Numbered from the stretch's first letter, positions 18,130 to 27,079 are shown. The stretch is 64,000 nt of DNA from Cupriavidus sp. (GCA_031181345.1 JAPSLC010000024.1:1-64000), one strand, 5' to 3'. Numbers and translations are program-made. Notes: generated from the sequence alone by a model not told the origin.

Positions 18130-20985
18130 ATGACCGAAGCCGAATTGCGCGATACCGGTGCGCGCGCCGATCCCGACGTCCTGCTGCGGAGGGTCCGGCA
18201 GGAGGGCGAACGGGCCGCGCGCGGCAAGCTGCGCGTGTATTTCGGTGCATCGGCGGGCGTGGGCAAGACCTTCGCCATGCTGGCCGCCGCGAAGGCCGCC
18301 ATGGCGCAGGGCACCGACGTGGCGATCGGCGTCGTCGAGACGCATGGCCGCGCCGAGACCGAGGCGCTGCTGGCGGGCCTGGAACGGTTGCCGATGCGCG
18401 ACGTGCCCTATCGCGGACGCGTGCTGCAGGAATTCGACCTCGACGGTGCACTGGCGCGCCATCCGGCGCTGATCCTGGTCGACGAGCTGGCGCATTCGAA
18501 TGCGCCGGGCAGCCGCCACCCCAAGCGCTGGCAGGACATCCAGGAGCTGTGTGCCGCCGGCATCGACGTCTGGACCACCGTCAACGTCCAGCACCTGGAC
18601 AGCCTGAACGAGGCGGTGGGCGGCATCACCGGAATACGGGTGTGGGAGACCGTGCCCGACGCGGTGTTCGACAGCGCCGACGAGGTCGTGCTGGTCGACC
18701 TGCCGGCCGACGAGCTGCTGCGCAGACTGAAGGAGGGCAGGGTCTACCTGCCCGAGCAGGCGCGCCACGCCGCGCGCCATTTTTTCCGCAAGGGCAACCT
18801 GATCGCGCTGCGCGAGCTGGCGCTGCGCCGCACCGCCGAGCGTGTCGACCACGACGTGCGCGCGTGGCGCCAGTCCGAACCGGTGCAGCCGGTATGGCGC
18901 ACGCGCGAGGCGGTGCTCGCCTGCATCGGCAGCGGCGACGATGCCGCGCAGGTGGTCAAGAACGCGCGCCGGCTGGCGGACCAGCTCGATTGCGACTGGC
19001 ATGTGGTGACGGTCGCGACGCCGCGGCTGGCGCCGCCATCGGACCGTGCGCGGGGCCGGCTCGAGGAGGCGATGCGGATGGCCGAGCAGCTGGGCGCGCG
19101 CACCGAGACGCTGGCCGGCGCCGACATGGTGCAGGCGGTGGCCGGCTATGTGCGGCGGCACAATCTGACCAAGGTGGTGATCGGACGCGCGCCGGGCGAG
19201 TGGCGGCGCGGCGGCGCCTCGCTGGCCGAACGCGCGCGGTCGTTGCTGGCCCTGAGCCTGTCGCCGCTGGTCGGCGCGCCGGCGGCATGGTTCGGCCGGC
19301 GCAGCTTCGCCGATGCGCTGGCGATGGGCTGCCCCGAGATCGACATCATCCGCGTGGCCGCCGATACCGCGCGCGCCGACCTGCGGCCGCGCCACGACGC
19401 CGCCGAACAGCAGGGCGAGGCTGGCACCGACGGTGCCGGGCGGCGCGACTATCTGTGGGCCGTGGTCTGGTGCGCCGGCGCCTCGGCGCTGTCGGCGCTG
19501 GCGACGCCATGGTTCGACGTGGTCAATATCGCCATGCTGTTTCTCGCCGCCGTGATGGGCGTCGCCCTGCGGCATGGCCGTGGGCCGGCGGCATTGGCGT
19601 CGGTGCTGTCGGTGGCCGCGTTCGACTTCTTCTTCGTGCCGCCGCGGCTGTCGTTCGCCGTCAGCGACGTGCAGTACTTGCTGACCTTCGTGGTGCTGCT
19701 ATCGGTCGGCCTGGTGATCGGACAGCTGACCGCGGGCCTGCGCGAGCAGGCGCAGGTGGCTGTGCAGCGCGAGACCGATGCGCGCACGCTGTACGAGCTC
19801 GCCCGCGAATTGTCGTCGGCGCTGACGCTGGACCAGATCGTGCCGATCGCCAGCCGTTTTCTGCGCGCGGCGTTTGACGCCAACTCGGCATTCTTCCTGA
19901 CGTCCCCGGACGGCAAGCTGCTGCCGCCGGTGACGGACCCGGAGCAGCAGGACACGGCCGCGCGCACCGATTCGATCGACCGCGTGCTGGCGCAGTGGGT
20001 GTTCGACCATGGACAGCCCGCCGGCACGGGTACGCACACGCTGCCCGGCAGCACGGTGCTCTATCTGCCGCTGAAGGCGCCGATGCGTACACGCGGCGTG
20101 CTGGCGGTGGAGCCGGCCGCATGGCGCGCGTTCGCGCAGCCGGCACTGCGGCGCCAGGTGGATGCCTTCTGCACGCTGATCGCGATTGCGATCGAGCGGC
20201 TGCACTATGTCGAGGTCGCGCAGCAGGCCCTGCTGTCGATGGAATCGGAGCGGCTGCGCAGTTCGCTGCTGGCCGCCGTGTCGCACGACCTGCGCACGCC
20301 GCTGACCGGCCTGATCGGCATGGCGGAGACGCTGCGGCGCAGCGACCCGCCGCTGGCGCCGCCGGTCGCCGACACCGTCGCCGCGATGCTGGAGCAGGCG
20401 CAGCGGATGCGTACGATGGTGGTCAACCTGCTCGACATGGCGCGGCTGCAAAGCCGCGACGTGCGGATCAACCGGGAGTGGCAGTCCGTCGAGGAACTGG
20501 CCGGCTCGAGCCTGGCCGCGATGCGCGAGGCGCTGTCGCGGCATCGCATCGTTGTGGCCGACCTGTCCGCCGTGCCGCTGGTCGAGTGCGATGCCGTGCT
20601 GATCGAGCGCGTGCTGTGCAATCTGCTGGAGAATGCGGGCAAGTACGCGCCGGCGGGAACCACGATCCGCCTGTCCGCCGAGGCCAGCGACGACGAGATC
20701 CGCATCGTCGTGCAGGACGAGGGCCCGGGCGTGCCGGCCGGCAGGGAGCGGCAGATCTTCGAGAAGTTCACGCGCGGACAGCGCGAGTCGGCCACCGCCG
20801 GCGTGGGCCTGGGGCTCGCCGTCTGCGAGGCGATCGTGCACGCCCATGGCGGACGCATCTGGGTCGAACCCGCGCGCTCCGCGGAGCGGCAGGCCGTGCA
20901 CGGACCCGGAGCCCGCTTCGTGGTCGCGCTGCCGCGCGGCAATCCGCCGGCGGTGGAGGCCGAGCCCGAGGCGCCGCGCGCCTGA
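18130..20985 (+). CDS. kdpD: KdpD, K+/osmotic sensor histidine kinase
   Basis: 951-residue membrane sensor kinase that phosphorylates KdpE when K+ is scarce. N-terminal KdpD domain with Walker A GASAGVGKTF (about 39-48) and LILVDELAHSN; universal-stress-protein-like domain (about 250-375); DUF4118 four-segment membrane domain (about 440-530); GAF-like domain (about 555-690); HisKA with SHDLRTPLTG (phospho-His about 718); and HATPase with NLLENAGKYAP, DEGPGVP and GVGLGLAVCEAIV. Full length. Start chosen at MTEAELRDTGARADPD; an in-frame upstream ATG adds 20 unconvincing residues. It pairs with kdpE 42 bases downstream. Confidence 0.97.
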   Translation: MTEAELRDTGARADPDVLLRRVRQEGERAARGKLRVYFGASAGVGKTFAMLAAAKAAMAQGTDVAIGVVETHGRAETEALLAGLERLPMRDVPYRGRVLQEFDLDGALARHPALILVDELAHSNAPGSRHPKRWQDIQELCAAGIDVWTTVNVQHLDSLNEAVGGITGIRVWETVPDAVFDSADEVVLVDLPADELLRRLKEGRVYLPEQARHAARHFFRKGNLIALRELALRRTAERVDHDVRAWRQSEPVQPVWRTREAVLACIGSGDDAAQVVKNARRLADQLDCDWHVVTVATPRLAPPSDRARGRLEEAMRMAEQLGARTETLAGADMVQAVAGYVRRHNLTKVVIGRAPGEWRRGGASLAERARSLLALSLSPLVGAPAAWFGRRSFADALAMGCPEIDIIRVAADTARADLRPRHDAAEQQGEAGTDGAGRRDYLWAVVWCAGASALSALATPWFDVVNIAMLFLAAVMGVALRHGRGPAALASVLSVAAFDFFFVPPRLSFAVSDVQYLLTFVVLLSVGLVIGQLTAGLREQAQVAVQRETDARTLYELARELSSALTLDQIVPIASRFLRAAFDANSAFFLTSPDGKLLPPVTDPEQQDTAARTDSIDRVLAQWVFDHGQPAGTGTHTLPGSTVLYLPLKAPMRTRGVLAVEPAAWRAFAQPALRRQVDAFCTLIAIAIERLHYVEVAQQALLSMESERLRSSLLAAVSHDLRTPLTGLIGMAETLRRSDPPLAPPVADTVAAMLEQAQRMRTMVVNLLDMARLQSRDVRINREWQSVEELAGSSLAAMREALSRHRIVVADLSAVPLVECDAVLIERVLCNLLENAGKYAPAGTTIRLSAEASDDEIRIVVQDEGPGVPAGRERQIFEKFTRGQRESATAGVGLGLAVCEAIVHAHGGRIWVEPARSAERQAVHGPGARFVVALPRGNPPAVEAEPEAPRA

Positions 20986-21027
20986 GCCGATGCAGCCAAT
21001 CCATCGCAAGAACATCCATTAGCCGTC

Positions 21028-21723
21028 ATGCCATTCGAATTCTCTCCCACCGTGCTGCTGGTCGAAGACGAACCGCATATCCGCCGCTTCGTACGCGCGA
21101 CGCTCGAGGCCGAGGGCTGCACCGTCCATGAGGCCGAGACGCTCAAGCGTGGGCTGATCGACGCCGGCACGCGGCAACCCGATCTGGTGATCCTCGATCT
21201 CGGCCTGCCCGACGGCGATGGCGTCCAGCTGATCCGCGAGATGCGGACCTGGACCCAGGTGCCGATCCTCGTGCTGTCCGCGCGCAGCGACGAAGCCGAC
21301 AAGATCGTCGCGCTCGACGGCGGCGCCGACGACTATCTGACCAAGCCGTTCGGCGTCGGGGAAATGGTGGCGCGCGTGCGCGTGCTGCTGCGCCGGCACG
21401 CCAAGGCCAATCCCCAGGGCAGCCACCAGATCGCCTTCGGCGACGTGCAGGTGGATCTCGCCAATCGCGTGATCACGCGTGCGGGGCAGCCGGTGCATCT
21501 GACACCGATCGAGTATCGCCTGCTGTCGGTGCTGATCGCGCACCGGGGCAAGGTGATGACGCATCGCGAGCTGCTGCGCGAGGTGTGGGGGCCGTCGCAG
21601 TCGGAGAGCAGCCAGTATCTGCGCGTCTACATGGGCCATCTGCGGCACAAGCTCGAGCGCGACCCGGCGCAGCCCGTGCATCTGCTGACCGAGACGGGCA
21701 TCGGCTATCGCTTCGCGGCATGA
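21028..21723 (+). CDS. kdpE: KdpE, OmpR-family response regulator
   Basis: 231 residues. Receiver domain with acidic pocket VEDEPH, phospho-acceptor VILDLGLPDGDG (about residue 55), and TKPFGVGEMVARV. C-terminal winged-helix DNA-binding domain (LTPIEYRLLSVLIAHRGKV, ending TETGIGYRFAA). It is activated by KdpD and induces kdp; the likely target site is the box at 12909-12925. A 9-bp-stem hairpin overlaps its stop codon. Confidence 0.97.
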   Translation: MPFEFSPTVLLVEDEPHIRRFVRATLEAEGCTVHEAETLKRGLIDAGTRQPDLVILDLGLPDGDGVQLIREMRTWTQVPILVLSARSDEADKIVALDGGADDYLTKPFGVGEMVARVRVLLRRHAKANPQGSHQIAFGDVQVDLANRVITRAGQPVHLTPIEYRLLSVLIAHRGKVMTHRELLREVWGPSQSESSQYLRVYMGHLRHKLERDPAQPVHLLTETGIGYRFAA

Positions 21724-21739
21724 GCGGCCGCATGCCGCG
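21714..21739 (+). terminator. kdpE: Hairpin overlapping the kdpE stop
   Basis: CGCGGCATG (21714-21722), 8-base loop, CATGCCGCG (21731-21739), enclosing the TGA stop (21721-21723). There is no T tract after it, so it may be an mRNA-stabilising hairpin or a weak/Rho-assisted terminator for the kdp operon. Confidence 0.4.
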
Positions 21740-21875
21740 CGTGTTGATGCCCTTCGCATACGCCGTCGCCGGGTCTTGATACCGTTTTTGGACGGCGAGT
21801 TCTCGCTATCGCGGCAAGGCCTGGGCGTCGCTGACGAAGACGTTCTGAGGCCGCCCGCCATCGCCGCGGCCGACG

Positions 21876-22697
21876 CTACTGCGCGGCGACCTGCGCGTGC
21901 ACGTCGTGCGCGAGTTCCAGCAGCCGCTGCCGGTCGATGCCGCCCGAGACCGCGTAGCCGAACTTGCCGTCGATCCAGTAGAAGACATTGACGGGCCCGT
22001 CCTGGTACAGCCGGAACGCGGTCACGTCGGCGGCGAGGTCGCGGTGCGAGATGCACAGCGTGATGCGCTCGCCGTTGGCGTCGTGGTACATGAACTGCGC
22101 GACCGGGCCGTGGTTGCTCGGCAGCAGGCGTCCCCCCATCAGCGAGAAGCCGGTGCGCGTCAGGATCGGCGGGCGGACATCGGCGCCCAGCCGGTTCGAT
22201 ACCCACTTGACCAGCTCCTGCTCGCGGTCGGCGCCGACTTCGACCGGTCGGCGCACCTCGGGGGCGTAGATCACGTGGGCGATTGCCGATTGGCGCGCGA
22301 ATGATTCGCCGGTATCGGGGCCGGACGGCGCGCGCCGGGCAATGTCGGCGCCAAAGGTCGGCAGCACAGGGCGCCAGTTGTCCGCGCTGGCGCCGATGCC
22401 GATGCCCACCACCAGCGCCGCGGCCATGCCGCCCAGCAGGCGCCAGTCCAGCCGGCGCAGCCATGCGCCACGCCGGCCGGGGTCGCCGCGCAGCCGCGCC
22501 GGCAGCGGTTCGTTCAGCACGCGGTCGTAGCGGGCGTGCAGCATATGGTTGAGCGCGTAGTACTGGCTGATCCGCTGGGCAAGCTGCGGGTCGTGCTCCA
22601 GCCGCTGCTCGATCTCTGCGCGCCGCGCTTCGGGCAGCATGCCGTCGACGTAGGCGTGGATCTCTTCCTCGCTGATCGCGAATGCTTCGTTGCTCAT
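21876..22697 (-). CDS. Anti-sigma factor, membrane-anchored
   Basis: 273 residues. The N-terminal cytoplasmic anti-sigma domain (EEEIHAYVDGMLPEARRAEIEQ) resembles the RsiW/ChrR-type fold but lacks the HxxxCxxC zinc motif, so zinc/redox sensing by this domain is not expected. One membrane segment (LLGGMAAALVVGIGIGA, about 88-104) is followed by a 165-residue periplasmic domain of unknown signal. Its ATG overlaps the sigma factor stop (ATGA at 22694-22697), the usual arrangement for a sigma and its inhibitor. The signal may concern the periplasmic DUF305/beta-propeller pair transcribed divergently. Confidence 0.87.
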   Translation of the reverse strand: MSNEAFAISEEEIHAYVDGMLPEARRAEIEQRLEHDPQLAQRISQYYALNHMLHARYDRVLNEPLPARLRGDPGRRGAWLRRLDWRLLGGMAAALVVGIGIGASADNWRPVLPTFGADIARRAPSGPDTGESFARQSAIAHVIYAPEVRRPVEVGADREQELVKWVSNRLGADVRPPILTRTGFSLMGGRLLPSNHGPVAQFMYHDANGERITLCISHRDLAADVTAFRLYQDGPVNVFYWIDGKFGYAVSGGIDRQRLLELAHDVHAQVAAQ

Positions 22698-23224
22698 CGC
22701 ACCACCCTCAGTCGGGCTTCAGGTTTGACACCGGCCATCAGGCTGCGCAGGCGCTCGCGTCCGCGCGAGAGCCGCGACATCACGGTGCCGACCGGAATGC
22801 CGAGCGCCAGCGCCACCTCGGCATAGCTCATCGATTCGAGGCCGACCAGCAGCACCACCTCGCGCTGTTCGGCCGGCAGCCGCTGCAGCGCGTAGTCGAG
22901 GTCGCGCACTTCGAGCGAGCCGGCCGGGTTGGCCGCGCTGTGCCAGTCGGCGCCGGACAGGCCGTCGGACAGCGTGTCGTCATCCATCGGCACATGGGTC
23001 GCGCGCATGCCGGCGCCGCGCATCTGGTTGACGAAGGCGTTATGCATGATCGTGAATAGCCAGGCCCGCAGATCGGTGCCGTCGTGGTATTGCCGCGCAT
23101 GGCGCAGCGCGCGCTCGAGCGTGTCCTGCACCAGGTCGTCGGCCAGCTCGCGGTTGTGGACCAGCGCGCGCGCATAGCGGCGCAGCCGCGGCACGTGGTC
23201 GATCAGTTCTTCACGAACCCCCAT
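22694..23224 (-). CDS. ECF-type RNA polymerase sigma factor
   Basis: 176 residues with sigma region 2 (about 14-75; ALVHNRELADDLVQDTLERAL, LRAWLFTIMHNAF) and region 4 (about 110-165; LQRLPAEQREVVLLVGLESMSYAEVALALGIPVGTVMSRLSRGR). No region 3, as expected for an extracytoplasmic-function sigma. Start MGVREELIDHVPRLRRYARAL. Co-transcribed with its anti-sigma factor. Its own upstream region contains a GGGAATAA-N15-GTTCAC element, mirrored on the opposite strand for the DUF305 operon, which suggests autoregulation plus control of the divergent genes. Confidence 0.92.
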   Translation of the reverse strand: MGVREELIDHVPRLRRYARALVHNRELADDLVQDTLERALRHARQYHDGTDLRAWLFTIMHNAFVNQMRGAGMRATHVPMDDDTLSDGLSGADWHSAANPAGSLEVRDLDYALQRLPAEQREVVLLVGLESMSYAEVALALGIPVGTVMSRLSRGRERLRSLMAGVKPEARLRVVR

Positions 23225-23288
23225 CGCTGTTCCTTTGTCGGTCGGCGGGCCGCGCCGGGTTTGCCCGCCGGCGCTGTGCCCTTGCAGC

Positions 23289-23317
23289 GTGAACACCATC
23301 GGGGCGATTTTATTCCC
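23289..23317 (-). promoter_or_regulatory. Putative ECF promoter of the sigma/anti-sigma operon
   Basis: On the minus strand: GGGAATAA (23317-23310), 15 bp, GTTCAC (23294-23289), 65 bases before the sigma start. It matches the element driving the divergent DUF305 gene in both hexamer-like blocks and has the GGAA-type -35 common to ECF promoters. Confidence 0.55.
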
Positions 23318-23358
23318 GCCGACGCCGGCCGCTGTCCCGATCTTTTTCGCCGATCCGA

Positions 23359-23388
23359 GGGAATAAGCGGGCCGGGACCGCTGTTCAC
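23359..23388 (+). promoter_or_regulatory. Putative ECF promoter of the DUF305/beta-propeller operon
   Basis: GGGAATAA (23359-23366), 16 bp, GTTCAC (23383-23388), then 29 bases to the ATG at 23418. It shares both blocks with the minus-strand element at 23289-23317, differing by one base in spacing. Confidence 0.55.
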
Positions 23389-23417
23389 CCTCTGGTACGG
23401 ACCTCGAGGAGTTCAGC

Positions 23418-23930
23418 ATGCCTTCCGGTTTTCGATGGCGCGGCCGCGATCGCGGTGCCGCGCGGGCTGGGTCGGCCATGTCGCGGGCCTTGTCGTTGGC
23501 GATGTCCGTGGCCATGGGCGTGGCGCCGGCGGCGTTCCTGGCTCCGGCCGCGGCGCAGCCGTCCGCCGATGCCGCCAACCACGCCGCCTTCCTGGCCGAG
23601 AACGACCGCGCGATGGAACGGATGATGAAGGACATGGCGATCGCGCCCAGCGGCGACGTCGACCGCGACTTCGTCCACATGATGGTGCCGCACCACCGCG
23701 GCGCGATCGAGATGGCGATGGCGCAGTTGCGGCACGGGCGCAATCCGCAACTGCGCCGGATCGCGCAGGAAATCATCGCCACGCAGCAGCAGGAGATTGC
23801 GGCGATGTATCTCGCGATCGGGCTGCCGCCGGATACCGCCTTCGATTCGCCCGCGGATCGTCCCCTCCATCGCGAAGGCGCCGCCGCGACGCCGCCCGCG
23901 GCCCACCATTCGCACAAGGACCCACGATGA
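23418..23930 (+). CDS. DUF305 family periplasmic protein
   Basis: 170 residues. An Ala-rich N-terminal signal sequence (start with a GGAG Shine-Dalgarno; cleavage likely after AAAQ near 46-48) precedes a DUF305 four-helix, ferritin-like domain with the hallmark FVHMMVPHHRGAIEMAMAQ (about 86-104). It is Met- and His-rich (MERMMKDM, PAAHHSHKD), consistent with copper or silver binding as reported for the DUF305 protein CopM of Synechocystis. The stop overlaps the start of the beta-propeller gene (ATGA at 23927-23930). The divergent ECF sigma probably controls it. The metal-binding role is an inference from the family. Confidence 0.88.
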   Translation: MPSGFRWRGRDRGAARAGSAMSRALSLAMSVAMGVAPAAFLAPAAAQPSADAANHAAFLAENDRAMERMMKDMAIAPSGDVDRDFVHMMVPHHRGAIEMAMAQLRHGRNPQLRRIAQEIIATQQQEIAAMYLAIGLPPDTAFDSPADRPLHREGAAATPPAAHHSHKDPR

Positions 23931-25408
23931 AGCCGACCCTGACCACAGTTTTCGCAGCGCTGACGACGGCATTGGCGCTGGCCTTGCCCGCCGCCACGCA
24001 TGCCGGCCAGCCGCCCCGCGCCGCCGCCGATCCCGACCGGCCGATCAGCCATCGCGACCGCATCTACGCCGCCGAGCAGTTCTCCAACACGGTGTCCGTC
24101 ACCGACCCTGCGTCCAACGAGGTGCTCGGCATGATCCGGCTGGGCGAGCCGACGCCGGCCAACTTCAGCCCGTTGTACAAGGGCCAGCTGCTGGTACACG
24201 GGCTCGGCTTCTCGCCGGACGGCCGCACGCTGGCGGTGGTGTCGATCGGCTCGAACTCGGTGTCCTTCATCGACACGCAGACCAATGCGGTCAAGCAGGT
24301 GACCTATCTCGGCCGCTCGCCGCACGAGGCGTTCTACACGCCGGATGGCAAGGAGGTCTGGGTCACCGTGCGCGGCGAGGACTATGTCGCCGTGCTCGAC
24401 GCGGCGACCTATCGCGAGACAACCCGCATCACCGTGCCGGCCGGCCCCGGCATGCAGATATTCTCGCCGGACGGCAAGTACGGCTATGTCTGCTCGTCGT
24501 TCCAGCCGCGCACCAGCGTGATTTCGGTGGCCGAGCACAAGGTGATCGCGACCATCGAGCAGGCCAGCGCGTTTTGCCCGAACATCGCGGCGACGCCCGA
24601 CGGCAAGCAGGTCTGGTTCACGCTGAAGGACATCGGCAAGGTGCAGGTCTTCGATGCGCGTCCGCCGTTCGCGCCGATCCGCACCATCGATACCGGGCCG
24701 ATCACCAACCACGTCAATTTCGTCCGCAACCGCAACGGCCAGTTCGCCTACGTGACGGTGGGCGGCACCAACGAGGTCAAGGTGTTCCGCACTGACGACT
24801 TCGCGCCGGTCGCCACCATTGCCGTCGGCAAGCTGCCGCACGGCCTGTGGCCCTCGGGCGACGGCAGCCGCATCTATGTCGGACTGGAGAACGAGGACGC
24901 GCTGGCGGCGATCGACACGCTGAGCCAGCGCGTGATCGCGACGATCCGGGTCGGCCAGGCGCCGCAGGCGGTGGTCTATGTGCCGGACGCGGTCAAGCAG
25001 GGCGATGGCCGGCAGAACCTGCAGCCTGCCGGCACGATCGCGCGGGCCACGCAGCTGGCGCTGGTGCCGGTCGCTACCGGCGAACAACGGTCTGCCCAAC
25101 AGGCGCCGACCAGCGTCGCGCTGTTCGATCAGGGGCTGGTGCAGGTGCTGCAGGCCTCGGTCACCGGCCTGCAGCCGAAGCAGGCCTATGTGCTCGGCCT
25201 GTCCGAGCGGGCGGACGGCGGCGGCCGCATCGAGCCGCTGGCGCGCTTCATGGCGAATCCCGCGGGATCGGCCATCGTCAATACGGTCGGGCCGATCCGT
25301 CAGGTGATCGCCGGCGACGGCCAGCGCCAGGATGCGCGGCGCTATCTGGTGATCGCACCGGTGACGGACGCCGGCATCGGCGCGCCGGTGCAGCGGCAGG
25401 TGCGGTAG
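23927..25408 (+). CDS. Secreted YncE-like beta-propeller protein
   Basis: 493 residues. Signal peptide MKPTLTTVFAALTTALALAL, likely cut after THA. A seven-bladed beta-propeller of the YncE/lactonase-like type covers about 45-350, with recurring blade signatures (GLGFSPDGRTLAVVSIGSNS, FYTPDGKEVWVTVRGEDYV, IFSPDGKYGYVCSS, WPSGDGSRIYVGLENED). The C-terminal 120 residues (VALFDQGLVQVLQASVTGL onward) form a separate beta-rich domain not recognised. It is translationally coupled to DUF305 and probably periplasmic. No enzymatic motif is evident; such propellers often act as binding scaffolds. Confidence 0.85.
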   Translation: MKPTLTTVFAALTTALALALPAATHAGQPPRAAADPDRPISHRDRIYAAEQFSNTVSVTDPASNEVLGMIRLGEPTPANFSPLYKGQLLVHGLGFSPDGRTLAVVSIGSNSVSFIDTQTNAVKQVTYLGRSPHEAFYTPDGKEVWVTVRGEDYVAVLDAATYRETTRITVPAGPGMQIFSPDGKYGYVCSSFQPRTSVISVAEHKVIATIEQASAFCPNIAATPDGKQVWFTLKDIGKVQVFDARPPFAPIRTIDTGPITNHVNFVRNRNGQFAYVTVGGTNEVKVFRTDDFAPVATIAVGKLPHGLWPSGDGSRIYVGLENEDALAAIDTLSQRVIATIRVGQAPQAVVYVPDAVKQGDGRQNLQPAGTIARATQLALVPVATGEQRSAQQAPTSVALFDQGLVQVLQASVTGLQPKQAYVLGLSERADGGGRIEPLARFMANPAGSAIVNTVGPIRQVIAGDGQRQDARRYLVIAPVTDAGIGAPVQRQVR

Positions 25409-25432
25409 CGGCCGGCGGGTCCGGTCGGGCGC

Positions 25433-26332
25433 CTATGGCATGTCCGCGAAGCACTCGGCCAGCCAGTCTGCCATCGCGCGAAAGCGCGGCTGGCGCCGGT
25501 ATTCGGACGGATAGGCCAGCCAGACCTCGCGCCGAACCTCGGGACAATCCTGCAGCAGATGCAGCGACGGCTGCGTCTGCGCGGCGAAGTGCGGCAGCAG
25601 CGCGGCACCGGTGCCGGCGGCGGCGGCCCTGAGCAGCGTATCGACGCTGTTGCTCGACAGCACGATGGCGTCGCGCGCAATCTGCTTGTCGACCCAGCGG
25701 ATCTCGGGCAGCGCCACGCCGGGCGCGACCGACAGCGCCAGCTGGCAGAACGGCAACGCGGCCAGGCCCTCGTCCGCGTAGCGGCGGCGCATGGCCGCGT
25801 TGCCGTAGACGCCGTAGTGCATCGTGCCGATGCGGCGCGCCACCACCTGTTCCTCGACCGGGCGATTGAGCCGGATGGCCAGATGCGCCTCGCGGCGGGC
25901 CAGGCTCGCGCGCCGCGCCTCGACGATCAGCTCCACCGTCAGCCCCGGATGCCGGTCGCGCAGGGCCGGCAGCCGCTCGGCAATGAACAGCGTGGCCACG
26001 CCTTCGGTGGCGGTCAGCTTGACGGTGCCGGCTACGCTGCCCGGGCTGGCGCGGCGCGCCTCGAGTTCGCGGCCGATGCGCGCGGCATGCCGCTCCATCT
26101 GCTCGGCGGCGGCCAGCGCGATGCGCCCGGCCGGCGACAGTTCGATCCGGCCCTGCATCGATTCGGCCACTGGCGCGCCCAGCGCCGTCTCCAGCCGCCG
26201 CAGCCGGCGGATCACGGTGGCGTGCGTCAGCCCGAGCTCGCGCGCGCAGGCGGCGTAGCTGCCCGAGCGCGCCAGCACGGCCAGCGTCAGCAGATCGTCC
26301 CAATGGGGGGTCGTGGCTGTTCTTTTTTGCAC
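25433..26332 (-). CDS. LysR-family transcriptional regulator
   Basis: About 299 residues with GTG start. Winged helix-turn-helix at the N-terminus (HWDDLLTLAVLARSGSYA, ELGLTHATVIRRLRRLE) and a LysR effector-binding domain. GTG 26332 is preceded by GAGG at short spacing and leaves 95 bases of control region. ATG at 26383 would add 17 residues and leave only 44 bases, so GTG is preferred. Divergent from the isochorismatase-like gene, which it most likely regulates through the inverted repeat at 26393-26406. Confidence 0.88.
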   Translation of the reverse strand: MQKRTATTPHWDDLLTLAVLARSGSYAACARELGLTHATVIRRLRRLETALGAPVAESMQGRIELSPAGRIALAAAEQMERHAARIGRELEARRASPGSVAGTVKLTATEGVATLFIAERLPALRDRHPGLTVELIVEARRASLARREAHLAIRLNRPVEEQVVARRIGTMHYGVYGNAAMRRRYADEGLAALPFCQLALSVAPGVALPEIRWVDKQIARDAIVLSSNSVDTLLRAAAAGTGAALLPHFAAQTQPSLHLLQDCPEVRREVWLAYPSEYRRQPRFRAMADWLAECFADMP

Positions 26333-26392
26333 AGCGCCTCGTCGGAATTTGGCATGGTGAATTGGCAGAGCGAACCCTATCATGGCGGCATC

Positions 26393-26406
26393 GCACGATG
26401 TCGTGC
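26393..26406. promoter_or_regulatory. Inverted repeat, candidate LysR-type operator
   Basis: GCACGA-TG-TCGTGC in the divergent gap, 22 bases before the isochorismatase-like ATG. Partial further symmetry extends outward (CATCG ... CGATG). Confidence 0.42.
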
Positions 26407-26427
26407 ATTCGATGAGGGAGAGACCCC

Positions 26428-27033
26428 ATGCCGCAAGCCAAAACCCTGATGGATTTCGCCGGCGCGACCCGCAAGCCGGCCGACTGGCAGCAAGCCAGCC
26501 TGGTGCTGATCGACCATCAGCGCGAGTATGTCGACGGGAGCCTGCCTCTCTCCGGCATGGCCGAGGCCGTGGCCGAGTGCCAGCGCCTGCAGGCCGCCGC
26601 CCGCAAGGCCGGCGCACCGGTGGTGCATATCCAGCACCACGGTCAGCCGGGCGGCGCGATCTTCGATCCGCAGGGACCTTACGCCGAACTGATCGCCGAA
26701 TTGGCGCCGCAGCAGGGCGAGCCGGTGATCGTCAAGCATCTGCCGAACGCCTTTGCCGGCACGGCGCTCGCCGACACGCTGGCAAAGACCGGCCGCAAGC
26801 AGCTGGTGATCGCGGGCTTCATGACGCATATGTGCGTCAGCGCGACCGCGCGCGCGGCGCTCGATCTCGGCTACACCACCACGGTGGTCGCCGCCGCCTG
26901 CGCGACGCGCGATCTGCCCGATCCGGTCAATGGCGAGGTGGTGCCCGCCGCGGTGGTGCATCGCACCGCGCTGACGGAGCTGCATGATCTGGTGGCGCTG
27001 GTGGTGCCGGATGCGGGGGCGTTGGCGGCGTAA
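26428..27033 (+). CDS. Isochorismatase-family cysteine hydrolase
   Basis: 201 residues with the complete catalytic triad of the family: Asp29 (LVLIDHQREY), Lys103 (VIVKHLPNAF) and Cys136 (GFMTHMCVSATARAA, preceded by the cis-peptide region). The family includes nicotinamidases, N-carbamoyl-amide hydrolases and isochorismatases; the substrate is not predictable here. Shine-Dalgarno GAGGGAG precedes the ATG. It is monocistronic and divergent from a LysR regulator. A C/T-rich palindromic repeat element follows. Confidence 0.9.
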   Translation: MPQAKTLMDFAGATRKPADWQQASLVLIDHQREYVDGSLPLSGMAEAVAECQRLQAAARKAGAPVVHIQHHGQPGGAIFDPQGPYAELIAELAPQQGEPVIVKHLPNAFAGTALADTLAKTGRKQLVIAGFMTHMCVSATARAALDLGYTTTVVAAACATRDLPDPVNGEVVPAAVVHRTALTELHDLVALVVPDAGALAA

Positions 27034-27079
27034 GTCGGCTTATAACCGGCTGCCGCCTGCGCGTCGTGGCTCTGCGCCT

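Noticed and set aside
26333..26383. Upstream ATG start for the LysR regulator
   Set aside because: It would leave only 44 bases for two divergent promoters and adds residues before the usual LysR N-terminus; GTG 26332 has a nearby GAGG and fits family length.
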